From: Halogranum rubrum
Lineage (GTDB): Archaea > Halobacteriota > Halobacteria > Halobacteriales > Haloferacaceae
Reading direction: 5' to 3'
Length of the DNA: 51,084 bases
Assembly: GCF_900114455.1 (NCBI RefSeq)
Contig: NZ_FOTC01000011.1
Span: 1 to 51,084, forward strand
Within the stretch, counting starts at the first letter, position 1. Each line of letters starts with the position of its first letter. Shown piece after piece: positions 26,660 to 34,906 of the stretch. Below the pieces are notes generated by a model, which saw only the letters and a program-made list of their open reading frames with translations, did not search any database and had not been told where the DNA came from. The position numbers and the translations under genes are program-made.

Positions 26660-27955
26660 ATGCTACTCAGCGGAACGGTCGTCGCCGATTCGGCGACGGT
26701 CATCGACAACGGCGCGGTCGTCGTCGACGGGACGACCATCGAGGCGGTCGGCGAGCGCGAAGCACTCGTCGACCAGTACCCGGACCACGAGCGACGCGAG
26801 TACGACATCATTGCTCCAGGAATGGTCGGCAGTCACATCCACTCGGTGCAGAGTCTCGGCCGCGGCATCGCCGACGACACCGAACTGCTCGATTGGCTGT
26901 TCGACCACATCCTCCCGATGGAGGGGTCGATGAGCGCCGAAGAGATGCGGACGGCGGCGACGCTCGGCTACCTCGAACTCGTCGAGAGCGGCACGACCAC
27001 CTGTATCGACCACCTCTCGGTCTCTCACGCCGACCAGGCGTTCGAGGCCGCCGGCGAAGTCGGAATCCGCGCCCTGATGGGCAAGGTGCTCATGGACAAG
27101 GAGTCCCCGGAGGCACTACAGGAGGACACCGAGGACGCACTGGCGGAGTCCGAGCGACTGATACAGCAGTACCACGGCGCCTTCGGCGACCGGGTTCGAT
27201 ACGCGGTGACGCCGCGGTTCGCGGTTACGTGCTCCGAAGCGTGTCTCCGCGGTGCTCGGCGACTGGCCGACGAGTACGACGGCGTCCGAATTCACACACA
27301 CGCCAGCGAGAACTTGGGCGAAATCGCCGCCGTCGAGAAGGACACCGGGATGCGCAACGTCCACTGGCTGGACGAAGTGGGACTGACGGGCGAGGACGTC
27401 GTGCTCGCACACTGCGTCCACACCGACGCCTCCGAGCGCGAGGTACTCGCAGAGACCGGCACACACGTCACGCACTGCCCGTCGTCGAACATGAAACTCG
27501 CGAGCGGTATCGCTCCCGTGTTGGACTATCTGGACCGCGGCATCAACGTCGCACTCGGCAACGACGGCCCGCCGTGTAACAACACGCTCGACCCATTCAC
27601 CGAGATGCGACAGGCCAGCCTCCTGCAGAAAGTCGACGAGTTGAACCCGACGGCGTTGCCCGCGGCGACGGCCTTCGAGATGTCGACTATCAACGGCGCG
27701 AAGGCGGCCGGATTCGAGACCCTCGGAGAGCTGAAACCGGGGTGGAAAGCCGACATCGTGGGCCTTCGGACCGACACGAGTCGAGCGACGCCGGTCCACG
27801 ACGTGCTCTCGCATCTCGTCTTCGCGACCCACGGCGACGACGTGGCGTTCACGATGGTCGACGGCGAGGTACTGCTCGACGACGGCGACGTCGTCGGCGT
27901 CGACGCGGAGTCCGTTCGAGCGCAGGCCCAGGAGTACGCCGACCAGTACAGCTAA
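26660..27955 (+). CDS. Amidohydrolase, SAH deaminase / chlorohydrolase-like
   Basis: Metal-dependent hydrolase of 431 residues, probably a cytoplasmic deaminase or dechlorinase acting on a purine-like or aromatic amine ring. The metal site is visible: H59 and H61 in VGSHIHSVQSLGRG, H212/H214 in RIHTHASEN with E217, H251 in LAHCVHTD and D302 in GNDGPPCNN. This pattern is that of the MtaD/SsnA/TrzA group (S-adenosylhomocysteine or methylthioadenosine deaminase, atrazine-type hydrolases). Start at 26660 gives the usual short N-terminal beta domain. The gene is divergent from the surface protein. The substrate cannot be fixed. Confidence 0.85.
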   Translation: MLLSGTVVADSATVIDNGAVVVDGTTIEAVGEREALVDQYPDHERREYDIIAPGMVGSHIHSVQSLGRGIADDTELLDWLFDHILPMEGSMSAEEMRTAATLGYLELVESGTTTCIDHLSVSHADQAFEAAGEVGIRALMGKVLMDKESPEALQEDTEDALAESERLIQQYHGAFGDRVRYAVTPRFAVTCSEACLRGARRLADEYDGVRIHTHASENLGEIAAVEKDTGMRNVHWLDEVGLTGEDVVLAHCVHTDASEREVLAETGTHVTHCPSSNMKLASGIAPVLDYLDRGINVALGNDGPPCNNTLDPFTEMRQASLLQKVDELNPTALPAATAFEMSTINGAKAAGFETLGELKPGWKADIVGLRTDTSRATPVHDVLSHLVFATHGDDVAFTMVDGEVLLDDGDVVGVDAESVRAQAQEYADQYS

Positions 27956-28008
27956 TCGAACCGGGCTGCCACAAGGGATTACTGCGTTCCCGGCGAGTTC
28001 CGAGACAG

Positions 28009-28083
28009 ATGTCTTCGACAGCGCTCGCTAAGACTGACGGACGCTCTGCCGACGTGACAGTGGTCCTGGAGGCGTCGGCGTGA
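28009..28083 (+). CDS. Possible 24-residue ORF coupled to the next gene
   Basis: ATG at 28009 encodes MSSTALAKTDGRSADVTVVL plus four more residues and ends in TGA overlapping the GTG of the next ORF (GTGA). It is too short to recognise. The overlap suggests translational coupling, a leader peptide or an old frameshift joining both pieces into one gene of about 90 codons. Confidence 0.35.
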   Translation: MSSTALAKTDGRSADVTVVLEASA

Positions 28084-28283
28084 CGGCAGTCGACCCACCG
28101 CTCTCGGACGACCTCTGGGAGGAAGACGTGCCCGAAGCGCCGAGCGCCCGGCCCGAGTCGGACCTCGTCGCCGACGCGATGGCGGCGTTCTCGCTGTCGA
28201 CGACCGAGGCCGAGACGCTGCTCGACTCCTACACGCCTCGACAGGTCGAGACGTTGCTGTTGCGACACTGGACGTCGGCGTAA
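28080..28283 (+). CDS. Small acidic hypothetical protein (67 aa)
   Basis: GTG start overlapping the stop of the 24-codon ORF. The protein begins MTAVDPPLSDDLWEEDVPEA and then has a helical segment LVADAMAAFSLSTTEAETLLDSYTPRQVETLL. It is acidic and soluble with no cysteine. I do not recognise a family. It is followed by a short inverted repeat and then a zinc-ribbon mini-gene. Confidence 0.45.
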   Translation: MTAVDPPLSDDLWEEDVPEAPSARPESDLVADAMAAFSLSTTEAETLLDSYTPRQVETLLLRHWTSA

Positions 28284-28294
28284 TCGTCTGGTTA

Positions 28295-28309
28295 CCCAAA
28301 CTGTTTGGG
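28295..28309. promoter_or_regulatory. Inverted repeat CCCAAA-CTG-TTTGGG
   Basis: Perfect 6-bp arms with a 3-base spacer, 12 bases after the stop of the 67-residue ORF and 40 bases before the zinc-ribbon gene. It may be an operator for the downstream gene or part of a short terminator. Confidence 0.4.
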
Positions 28310-28348
28310 CATGACAACTATGCGAATTCACTTCCTTACAATGTTCGT

Positions 28349-28504
28349 ATGCCGGAATGCAGCAACTGTGGGTCATTCGTCACCGTGGACTACGTCCGCG
28401 TCTTCGCGCCGAACGAGATGGACAACCCCCGGGTCTGTCCACACTGTGAAGATATGGTTCGAGACGGCTCAGGTGTTCGAAAAGCCCGTAGCGTTCGACA
28501 GTAA
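28349..28504 (+). CDS. Zinc-ribbon mini-protein (51 aa)
   Basis: ATG at 28349 to TAA at 28502-28504. The 51 residues carry CSNCG (C4, C7) and CPHC (C30, C33), a four-cysteine treble-clef or zinc-ribbon site, around VTVDYVRVFAPNEMDNPRV and a basic tail. Small haloarchaeal proteins with this MPxCxxCGxFVT opening are familiar to me and unassigned. It may bind nucleic acid or serve in regulation. Confidence 0.65.
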   Translation: MPECSNCGSFVTVDYVRVFAPNEMDNPRVCPHCEDMVRDGSGVRKARSVRQ

Positions 28505-28651
28505 CGTCACACCACACCGACGTCCGACAGTCGGTCGGTGAACTACACACTCCTTCACACCGCACAACACGCCGCACAGTCGAGACACAACTCACTACTC
28601 CAGCAACATCCAGAGGGGTGACAAAAGTTTAATTATTAACATTTTTTGAGA

Positions 28652-28687
28652 ATTGTGGAAATTGTAAAAATTGTAGAAATTTTGTAT
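28652..28687. repeat. 9-bp-unit array B
   Basis: Three perfect-register 9-mers, ATTGTGGAA, ATTGTAAAA and ATTGTAGAA (28652-28678), followed by ATTTTGTAT. It gives the clearest consensus of the family, ATTGTRRAA. It sits in a 532-bp gap, not near a partition gene. Confidence 0.7.
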
Positions 28688-29005
28688 TCGGGCTATCTGG
28701 GGCGTCTCGACTGAATATCTCCTGAGTTGTGGACAGATTCCGGAGAGAGGAGCAAGATAGAACTGGACACTTCGTGTTTTTGATTCACCAACAGCTGATT
28801 CGTCGAGTCGCCGCCGTCTCGTCGACGAGACACGAATCGAACGCACGTCCGCGTGGCCGACTCGCTCTCGCGAAGCTATCGGGGGACAAGTCGTCGACGA
28901 AGGCCCCGTCGAAGGAACTGGGCGAAGACGAGTCTCCTCCTAAACAGATACCTCGACGTCGGCCTCTGAACCGCACTTCCTTCGCGAGACTGTGACTGAC
29001 GAAAA

Positions 29006-29016
29006 CGTATTTAACG
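29006..29016 (+). promoter_or_regulatory. TATA element of the CoA ligase gene
   Basis: CGTATTTAACG lies 21-31 bases before the ATG at 29037, supporting that start over the upstream GTG at 28992. Confidence 0.5.
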
Positions 29017-29036
29017 GTAGACGGTGGCGATTCTGT

Positions 29037-30323
29037 ATGATCTATGATGAGGTAGAGACCGCGTCACGGGAGGACCTCGAAGACCTACAGAGTGAACGCC
29101 TCCGGGAGACGGTGGCGCACGCCTACGACCACGTCGAGTACTATCGCGAGGCACTGGACGAGGCGGGCGTCTCGCCCGACGATATCGAGAGCGTCGACGA
29201 CATCTCGTCGCTCCCCTTCACGAAGAAAGAGGACTTCCGCGACGAGTACCCCGACGGGATGTTCGCCGTCGACTGGGCGGAGGTCAACCGTATCCACGCC
29301 TCCTCCGGAACGACGGGAAAGCCGAAAGTCGTCGCCTACACGGACGAGGACCTCGGCGTCTGGCGCGAGGTGATGGCCCGGTCGCTCTACGCGGCGGGCG
29401 TCCGCGAGGACCACGTCGTCCAGAACGCCTACGGCTACGGCCTCTTCACCGGCGGTCTGGGTTTCCACGACGGGATTCAGGAACTGGGTGCCTGCGTCAT
29501 CCCGACCGGCGGCGGCAACACGGCGAGACAGATAGACATGCTCCAAGACCTCGAGAGCGACGTGCTCTGCTGTACGCCCTCCTACTGTCTCTACCTCGCC
29601 GAAGCGGCAGAGAAGCGCGGTATCGACGTACGCGACCTCCCGCTCTCGACAGTCGTCATCGGGGCAGAACCCTTCACCGACCCGATGCGCGAGGAGATAG
29701 AGGAAGCACTGGGCGTCACCGCCGTCGACGTCTACGGCCTTTCGGAGATTATCGGCCCGGGCGTCTCCATCGAGTGCGCCGACGCACAGGACGGCCTCCA
29801 CATCTGGGAGGACCACTTCTACCCCGAAGTCGTCGACCCGACCACGGGCGAAGTCTTACCCGAAGGTGAAGAGGGCGAACTCGTGTTGACGACGCTCTCG
29901 AAGCAGGCCCTTCCGGTACTTCGCTACCGCACGGGCGACATGACGACGCTGAACTACGAGACCTGTGAGTGCGGGCGGACCGCCGTCCGCATGGGCAACG
30001 TCACCGGCCGCGCCGACGACCTGCTCATCGTCCGCGGCGTCAACGTCTATCCCAGCCAGATAGAGGAGGTCATGCTCGAACTCGACGAGGTGGCCCCGCA
30101 CTACCGCATCGACCTGCGGCGCGAGGACAGCCTCGACCGCCTCGAACTGACGGTCGAACACCACGAGGAGTACCACGGGTCGACCGAGTCACTCCGCGAG
30201 GAAGTACAGGCCAAACTGGAGAGCGTCCTCGACGTGAAACCCGACAGTCTCGACATCGTCCCGCCGGGAGAGATCGGCCGCACCGAGGTCGGAAAAGTCC
30301 AGCGCGTCTTCGACCACCGCTGA
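29037..30323 (+). CDS. Phenylacetate-CoA ligase-like enzyme (PaaK family)
   Basis: Adenylate-forming ligase of 428 residues that would activate an aryl or fatty acid with ATP and CoA. The ATP-binding motif ASSGTTGKPK is at 88-97, followed by the PaaK-type blocks AYGYGLFTGGLGFHDGIQELG, VYGLSEIIGPGVSIEC and the C-terminal AMP-binding RTGDM with GRADDLLIVRGVNVYPSQIEE. The final domain has the catalytic Lys in GRTEVGKVQRV. The start at 29037 follows a TATA element. A PaaI-like thioesterase lies next on the opposite strand. Phenylacetate is only one candidate substrate; no ring-hydroxylating paa genes are seen here. Confidence 0.85.
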   Translation: MIYDEVETASREDLEDLQSERLRETVAHAYDHVEYYREALDEAGVSPDDIESVDDISSLPFTKKEDFRDEYPDGMFAVDWAEVNRIHASSGTTGKPKVVAYTDEDLGVWREVMARSLYAAGVREDHVVQNAYGYGLFTGGLGFHDGIQELGACVIPTGGGNTARQIDMLQDLESDVLCCTPSYCLYLAEAAEKRGIDVRDLPLSTVVIGAEPFTDPMREEIEEALGVTAVDVYGLSEIIGPGVSIECADAQDGLHIWEDHFYPEVVDPTTGEVLPEGEEGELVLTTLSKQALPVLRYRTGDMTTLNYETCECGRTAVRMGNVTGRADDLLIVRGVNVYPSQIEEVMLELDEVAPHYRIDLRREDSLDRLELTVEHHEEYHGSTESLREEVQAKLESVLDVKPDSLDIVPPGEIGRTEVGKVQRVFDHR

Positions 30324-30382
30324 CACCGACTGACGACGAGTTTTTCGAACTCCGAGAACGCTGCCGTCCGGATATTAGACGG

Positions 30383-30889
30383 TCAGGGTCGGTAGACTCG
30401 CCCGCGGAAGGTGGCGAGACGTTCGCCGTCGCCTTCGGTGGTGAGGACGACTTCGTACTCGGCGGTGCGTCTGGTTAGGTGCGTCTCCGTCGCCGTCGCG
30501 AGAATGGTCGAACCGACTTCGACTGCCGACAGGTAGGAGATGTTCGTCTCTAGTGCGACGGCCGTCTCACCGTGGCTGTTGGAGGCGGCGGCGAACGCGG
30601 CGTCGGCGAGCGAGTAGATAGCCCCGCCGTGCGGCGTTCCGTGGAAGTTCACAAGGTCGTCGGTGACGGTCAACGCCGTCGTCGCCGACCCGGGTTCGAG
30701 CGCCCGGAGTTCGATGCCGAGCGTCGCACAGTAGGGGTCCGATTCGATACGTTCGCGGACCGCCGGAGCCACCGGCGTCGGCGTCTCCGCACTCGTCGTG
30801 GGTCCCGCCTCGTGTGTGCGAATCTCGCGAGAGTCCCCGTTCGCAGCGTCTCCACCGTCCCCAGAGTCGCCATCTCGTGGGTCGCTCAT
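30383..30889 (-). CDS. PaaI-like hotdog thioesterase
   Basis: Acyl-CoA thioesterase of 168 residues. About 45 N-terminal residues form a low-complexity acidic head (DGDSGDGGDAANGDS). The hotdog domain then shows LVNFHGTPHGGAIYSLADAA, with the catalytic Asp/Gly region of the PaaI family, and ALETNISYLSAVEVGSTILA. PaaI enzymes hydrolyse dead-end aryl-CoA esters, which fits the neighbouring CoA ligase. Its start overlaps the stop of the VOC-like mini-gene (ATGA), so the two are coupled. Confidence 0.83.
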   Translation of the reverse strand: MSDPRDGDSGDGGDAANGDSREIRTHEAGPTTSAETPTPVAPAVRERIESDPYCATLGIELRALEPGSATTALTVTDDLVNFHGTPHGGAIYSLADAAFAAASNSHGETAVALETNISYLSAVEVGSTILATATETHLTRRTAEYEVVLTTEGDGERLATFRGRVYRP

Positions 30890-31038
30890 TCGACCCCTCC
30901 GCGTCCTCCGAGGGGGACGTTGACGGCGCGGATATCTGCGGTTTCGAGGCTGTCGACGAGGGCTGACACCGCCTCAGGAACCGACTCCACAGCGATACCG
31001 ACGTGGTCGACCCGAATCGGCGTGTGGTGTGTGGACAT
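30886..31038 (-). CDS. Mini VOC-like protein (50 aa), possibly truncated
   Basis: ATG at 31036-31038, stop overlapping the PaaI start by four bases. The 50 residues MSTHHTPIRVDHVGIAVESV and on to IRAVNVPLGGRGGVE look like the first beta-alpha-beta unit of a glyoxalase/methylmalonyl-CoA epimerase (VOC) domain, with metal-ligand-type His in VDHVGIAV. A full VOC module needs about 120 residues. It may be a remnant or a dimerising half unit. The overlap with paaI suggests it is still translated. Confidence 0.55.
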   Translation of the reverse strand: MSTHHTPIRVDHVGIAVESVPEAVSALVDSLETADIRAVNVPLGGRGGVE

Positions 31039-31257
31039 GGTTGATGACTCGGTGCTGTCGTCTTAACCGTATTTACCGAACCGTTCGTGTCGAATCTACG
31101 ATCCGTCACCGGGACGACGACTCCCCCGCGTTGGCAGTTCTGTAAAGAAATGCCCCGGAACGCCGTCGTTCTTTCGCCGAAATCGCCACTTTCCCGACGA
31201 CTCTGTGATATCGTATCCCACACAATAGTTAATACAGATTGGAGAGCATGTTCGGCT

Positions 31258-31419
31258 ATGGACTCCGCCAGTCCGACCGCCGACCGCATCGTTGGCAGTG
31301 AACACGTCTCTACCCACGGAGGGCTGACACTGGCGGAGAAATTTTTCGCGATATCCACAGCACGCTGGACGAGCGGCCGACTCGACGGGAGAGCAACCGA
31401 CGGAGCCGGCCACGTCTAA
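31258..31419 (+). CDS. Possible leaderless small protein (53 aa)
   Basis: ATG at 31258 has a TATA-like AGTTAATACAG (31227-31237) 21-31 bases upstream, so a transcript probably starts at or near it. The peptide MDSASPTADRIVGSEHVSTH, then GGLTLAEKFFAISTARWTSG and a polar tail, is not recognised. It could be a real small protein or simply the 5' leader of the E1 transcript. It ends 14 bases before the GTG at 31433. Confidence 0.35.
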   Translation: MDSASPTADRIVGSEHVSTHGGLTLAEKFFAISTARWTSGRLDGRATDGAGHV

Positions 31420-31576
31420 CCACGGACCCATCGTGTCCGACGACGACACGTCGCCCGACGACTCGACACCGTCGGACGCGACGAACACGAGCACGAACGA
31501 CGTGCCGAACGAACGAATCGACCGACGACAGCATAGCAACCACCGACCGGACAGCCCAAACCACGAATCACTCCCC

Positions 31577-32695
31577 ATGAGCGTACTCGACCACTCAACC
31601 GACGAATCGACGCGGTATCAGCTCTTGACCCTCGACGGGTCGAGAACCGACGAACCACTCCCCATCGACGTCGACGACGACACCCTGGTGGGTATCTACG
31701 AACACATGCGACTGGCGCGCCGCTTCGACGAGCGGGCGGTCAGCCTCCAACGACAGGGACGCATCGCCACCTATGCACCCCTCGCAGGCCAAGAAGCCTC
31801 GCAGGTCGCCAGCGCCTACGCACTGGACGCCCAAGACTGGCTCTACCCGACCTATCGAGACCACGCCGCGAAGGTGGTTCGCGGCGTCCCCATCGAGTCA
31901 CTCTTGCTCACGATGATGGGCCACGGCGACGGCTATCGGGTTCCGGAGGGCGTCAACGTCATGCCGGAGTATATCCCCATCGCGACGCAGATTCCGCAGG
32001 CGGCGGGCGCGGCGATGGCCTCGCGCTACCTCGACGAGGATAGCGTCTACTGCTGCTACTTCGGTGACGGCGCAACCAGCGAGGGCGACTTCCACGAGGG
32101 ATTGAACTTCGCGGGCGTCTTCGACGCTCCAGTCGTCTTCTTCTGTAACAACAACCAGTGGGCTATCTCCGTCCCTCGGGAGAAGCAGACGGCCAGCGAG
32201 ACCATCGCTCAGAAGGCCGACGCCTACGGCTTCGAGGGAATCCAAGTCGACGGGACGGACCCGCTGGCCGTCTACGTCGCCACCCGAGAGGCCGTCGAGA
32301 AGGCGCGTAACCCGGGACCGGGTGAGACCCGACCGACGCTCATCGAGGCCGTCCAATACCGCTTCGGCGCACACACCACCGCCGACGACCCGGACGTCTA
32401 CCGCGAAGGTGTCCCCGACGAGTGGCGTGACCGCGACCCCATCCCACGCTACGAGACGTTCCTCCGCGAGACGGGACGACTCGACGACGAGACGAAAGCC
32501 GAAATCGAAGACCGCATCGAATCCCGTCTCGCAGACGCGATCGAGACGGCAGAGTCGACGACGCCCGAACCCGTCTCGGCGATGTTCGAGCACGTCTACG
32601 CCGAACCGACGCCCGAACTCGACCGCCAACGCGAGGAACTGGAGCGACTCGTCGAGCGCTATGGAGAAGATGCCTTCCGGAGGGACCACTCGTGA
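31577..32695 (+). CDS. 2-oxoacid dehydrogenase E1 component, alpha subunit
   Basis: Thiamine-diphosphate-dependent decarboxylase subunit of 372 residues, part of a pyruvate, acetoin or branched-chain 2-oxoacid dehydrogenase. The thiamine motif spans 163-193: GDGATSEGDFHEGLNFAGVF to CNNN. Earlier YPTYRDHAAKVVRG and TQIPQAAGAAMASRYL are typical. ATG 31577 is chosen over the in-frame GTG at 31433, whose 48-residue extension (acidic and Asn/Ser rich) looks non-domain. The beta subunit gene overlaps by four bases. No E2 or E3 gene follows. Confidence 0.88.
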   Translation: MSVLDHSTDESTRYQLLTLDGSRTDEPLPIDVDDDTLVGIYEHMRLARRFDERAVSLQRQGRIATYAPLAGQEASQVASAYALDAQDWLYPTYRDHAAKVVRGVPIESLLLTMMGHGDGYRVPEGVNVMPEYIPIATQIPQAAGAAMASRYLDEDSVYCCYFGDGATSEGDFHEGLNFAGVFDAPVVFFCNNNQWAISVPREKQTASETIAQKADAYGFEGIQVDGTDPLAVYVATREAVEKARNPGPGETRPTLIEAVQYRFGAHTTADDPDVYREGVPDEWRDRDPIPRYETFLRETGRLDDETKAEIEDRIESRLADAIETAESTTPEPVSAMFEHVYAEPTPELDRQREELERLVERYGEDAFRRDHS

Positions 32696-33699
32696 GTCTC
32701 TCGTCCGCGGACTCCGACCAACTCACGCTCGTCGACGGCGTCCGTGAGGCCCTCCGGAGAGAGATGGCCGACGACGACCGGGTGCTCGTCCTCGGCGAGG
32801 ACGTCGGGAAGAACGGCGGCGTCTTCCGTGCGACGGGCGGCCTCTACGACGAGTTCGGTTCGGCACGCGTCATCGACACGCCGCTGGCGGAATCCGGCAT
32901 CGTCGGGACGAGTATCGGGATGGCGACGAAGGGACTCCGTCCCGTCGCCGAGATGCAGTTCATGGGGTTCATCTACCCCGCGTTCGACCAACTCGTCTCC
33001 CACGCTGCCCGCCTTCGAAACCGCAGCAGAGGACGATACACCTGTCCGATGGTCGTCCGCGCGCCCTACGGTGGCGGCATCCGCGCACCCGAACACCACT
33101 CCGAGTCGATGGAGGCGCTGTTCGCCCACCAACCGGGGCTGAAGGTGGTCGTCCCCTCGACGCCGAGCGACGCCTACGGTCTCCTCCGGGCGTCGATTCG
33201 TGACCCCGACCCCGTGGTCTTCCTCGAACCGAAGCGCATCTACCGGTCCTCCCGCGAACCGGTCGACTTCGACGCGGCACTCCCCGAGTTGGGCGAGGCC
33301 GTCGTCCGCCGCGAGGGGTCCGACGTCTCGGTGTTCACCTACGGCGCGATGGTCCCGGAGACGCTGGAGGCCGCAGAGATGGCCAAGGAGGACCTCGGAA
33401 TCAGCGTGGAGGTGGTCGACCTCCGGACGCTCTCCCCGCTGGACCGCGAGACGATGGTCGACTCGCTGAAGCGGACGGGCCGCGCCGTCGTCGTCCACGA
33501 AGCGCCGCTCTCGGGCGGACTCGGCGGCGAAGTCGTCAGCGCGCTGCAAGAGGAGGGACTCTACCACCTCGAAGCGCCCATCAAGCGCGTCGGTGGGTAC
33601 GACACGCCCGTGCCGCTGCACGCGCTGGAGGACTTCTACCTACCCGCACCGGTGCGCATCGCCGAGGGCATCCGCGAGACGGTCGAAGCCGAAGCCTGA
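32692..33699 (+). CDS. 2-oxoacid dehydrogenase E1 component, beta subunit
   Basis: Transketolase-like E1 beta subunit of 335 residues, forming the alpha2-beta2 decarboxylase with the preceding protein. Typical blocks are VLVLGEDVGKNGGVFRATGG, DTPLAESGIVGTSIGMATKG, MQFMGFIYPAFDQLVSHAAR and the C-terminal VDLRTLSPLDRETMVDSLKR. It starts with GTG at 32692 overlapping the alpha stop (GTGA). The sequence is closest to branched-chain/pyruvate type E1 beta; the actual oxoacid is not known. Next is a thioesterase gene with its own promoter. Confidence 0.88.
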   Translation: MSLSSADSDQLTLVDGVREALRREMADDDRVLVLGEDVGKNGGVFRATGGLYDEFGSARVIDTPLAESGIVGTSIGMATKGLRPVAEMQFMGFIYPAFDQLVSHAARLRNRSRGRYTCPMVVRAPYGGGIRAPEHHSESMEALFAHQPGLKVVVPSTPSDAYGLLRASIRDPDPVVFLEPKRIYRSSREPVDFDAALPELGEAVVRREGSDVSVFTYGAMVPETLEAAEMAKEDLGISVEVVDLRTLSPLDRETMVDSLKRTGRAVVVHEAPLSGGLGGEVVSALQEEGLYHLEAPIKRVGGYDTPVPLHALEDFYLPAPVRIAEGIRETVEAEA

Positions 33700-33717
33700 G
33701 TTCGAGAGCGCCGACCC

Positions 33718-33726
33718 TATTTTTAA
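33718..33726 (+). promoter_or_regulatory. TATA element of the thioesterase gene
   Basis: TATTTTTAA ends 25 bases before the ATG at 33751, indicating a leaderless transcript separate from the E1 genes. Confidence 0.6.
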
Positions 33727-33750
33727 GACGAGCGGGGGTGACACCCGCAC

Positions 33751-34134
33751 ATGGACATCGAGGAGTTCTTCGAGACGATGCCGTTCGCCGACCTCTTGGG
33801 CGTCGAAATCACCGAAGCCGCAGACGGCCACGCCGAAGGACACATCGAGATGCGCGACGAGTTGTCGTGGAACACAGAGCGACAGATGGCCCACGGCGGC
33901 GTGACGTTCACCCTCGCCGACACGGTGGGTGGGGCGGCACTCGTCTCGCTCGTCGACCAACCCGTCCCGACCATCGACATGCGCATCGACTATCTGAGCG
34001 CCGGAACCGGTGACCTCCAAGCCGTCGCAGACGTAGTGCGACTCGGCGGCGACATCGGCGTCGTCGACGTCGACGTGTTCACCGAGGACGACGAACGCGC
34101 CGCGCAGGTTCGCGGCGTCTACAAGACGGGGTAG
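33751..34134 (+). CDS. PaaI-like hotdog thioesterase
   Basis: Single-domain thioesterase of 127 residues. WNTERQMAHGGVTFTLADTV carries the HGG turn and catalytic Asp of the hotdog PaaI/YbgC group, and TIDMRIDYLSAGTGDLQAVA the outer strands. It is a second thioesterase in the same 5-kb stretch as the CoA ligase. It probably hydrolyses an aryl- or acyl-CoA made nearby, but specificity cannot be told. Confidence 0.85.
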   Translation: MDIEEFFETMPFADLLGVEITEAADGHAEGHIEMRDELSWNTERQMAHGGVTFTLADTVGGAALVSLVDQPVPTIDMRIDYLSAGTGDLQAVADVVRLGGDIGVVDVDVFTEDDERAAQVRGVYKTG

Positions 34135-34184
34135 GCAGAGAGAGGGAGAGAGCGAATTTTTTGCGCGCCGACCGGCCGGTAGGC

Positions 34185-34370
34185 CGGTGGGTGGGGTGGA
34201 GGGGAGCGAAAAGAGGGTGGGAAGCGGAGAGGAGGGGGTGTGGGGGAGGAGAGGTGAAGGGAGGGAGTCGAGGTCACTCGAGTCGAGCGGCGCTATCGTC
34301 GACGACGACAGACCACAGAGAGATGTGGAGAGGGGGGTGTGGGGGGAGAGGCGAAGAGAGATGCGTACAG
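34185..34370 (+). repeat. Polypurine, G-run-rich tract upstream of the flavin protein gene
   Basis: The plus strand is almost pure purine in blocks such as GGGTGGGGTGGAGGGGAG (34188-34206), GAGGAGGGGGTGTGGGGGAG (34231-34250) and GAGAGGGGGGTGTGGGGGGA (34328-34347). Repeated runs of four to six G allow G-quadruplex or triplex formation. A matching tract lies after the gene at 34907-34975. Confidence 0.7.
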
Positions 34371-34387
34371 GCGGCGAACAGACAGCG

Positions 34388-34906
34388 ATGACGAACACGG
34401 CGGACAGAGACGGCGGTCAGACCGAGCGAGAGATGACTCGGAGCAGACCAGAGACCGAAGAGAGCTACGGGATTCCCGAGGAGAGCGACGGACTGCTCCC
34501 GTGGTCGTTCGTCGAGGAGACGCTGGCCGACGACCGGAACTACTGGGTGTCGACGACACTGCCCGACGGTCGACCGCACGCTCGACCGGTCTGGGGCGTC
34601 TGGGTTGACGGGACGATGCACTGCGGCGGCGGCGAACGAACGCGGTGGGTCCGGAATCTCGCACAGAACCCCGCGATTACGATTCACCGCGAAGACGCCG
34701 AGACGGTTGTCATCGTCGAGGGGACGGCCGAGCGATACATGGAAGGCGAGGCGGACCCCGAGATACTGGAGCGCATCGACGACGCCTACGAGGAGAAGTA
34801 CGGGATTCGACACGGAACGCCCGTCTTCGCGATTCGACCCGAGCGTGTGCTCGCGTGGAGCGACTATCCGAGCGACGCGACGCGGTGGACGTTCGGTAGC
34901 GAGTGA
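34388..34906 (+). CDS. Pyridoxamine 5'-phosphate oxidase-like flavin/F420-binding protein
   Basis: 172-residue member of the split-barrel PPOX superfamily, which bind FMN or coenzyme F420. The core is FVEETLADDRNYWVSTTLPD, GRPHARPVWGVWVDGTMHCG, WVRNLAQNPAITIHRED and FAIRPERVLAWSDYPSDATR. ATG at 34388 is chosen because the frame before it is a G-rich low-complexity tract; an ATG at 34433 is also possible. It lies between two polypurine tracts. The substrate is unknown. The next gene, a luciferase-like oxidoreductase on the opposite strand, may use a related cofactor. Confidence 0.8.
   Translation: MTNTADRDGGQTEREMTRSRPETEESYGIPEESDGLLPWSFVEETLADDRNYWVSTTLPDGRPHARPVWGVWVDGTMHCGGGERTRWVRNLAQNPAITIHREDAETVVIVEGTAERYMEGEADPEILERIDDAYEEKYGIRHGTPVFAIRPERVLAWSDYPSDATRWTFGSE

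Larger units (their letters stand above)
28505..29036. other. 532-bp intergenic region with array B
   Basis: No convincing gene. Contains the AT-rich array B at about 28643-28687, a very AT-rich block before it (TTTAATTATTAAC, 28628-28640) and, at 29006-29016, the promoter of the CoA ligase gene. GC content rises again from about 28790. Confidence 0.5.
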
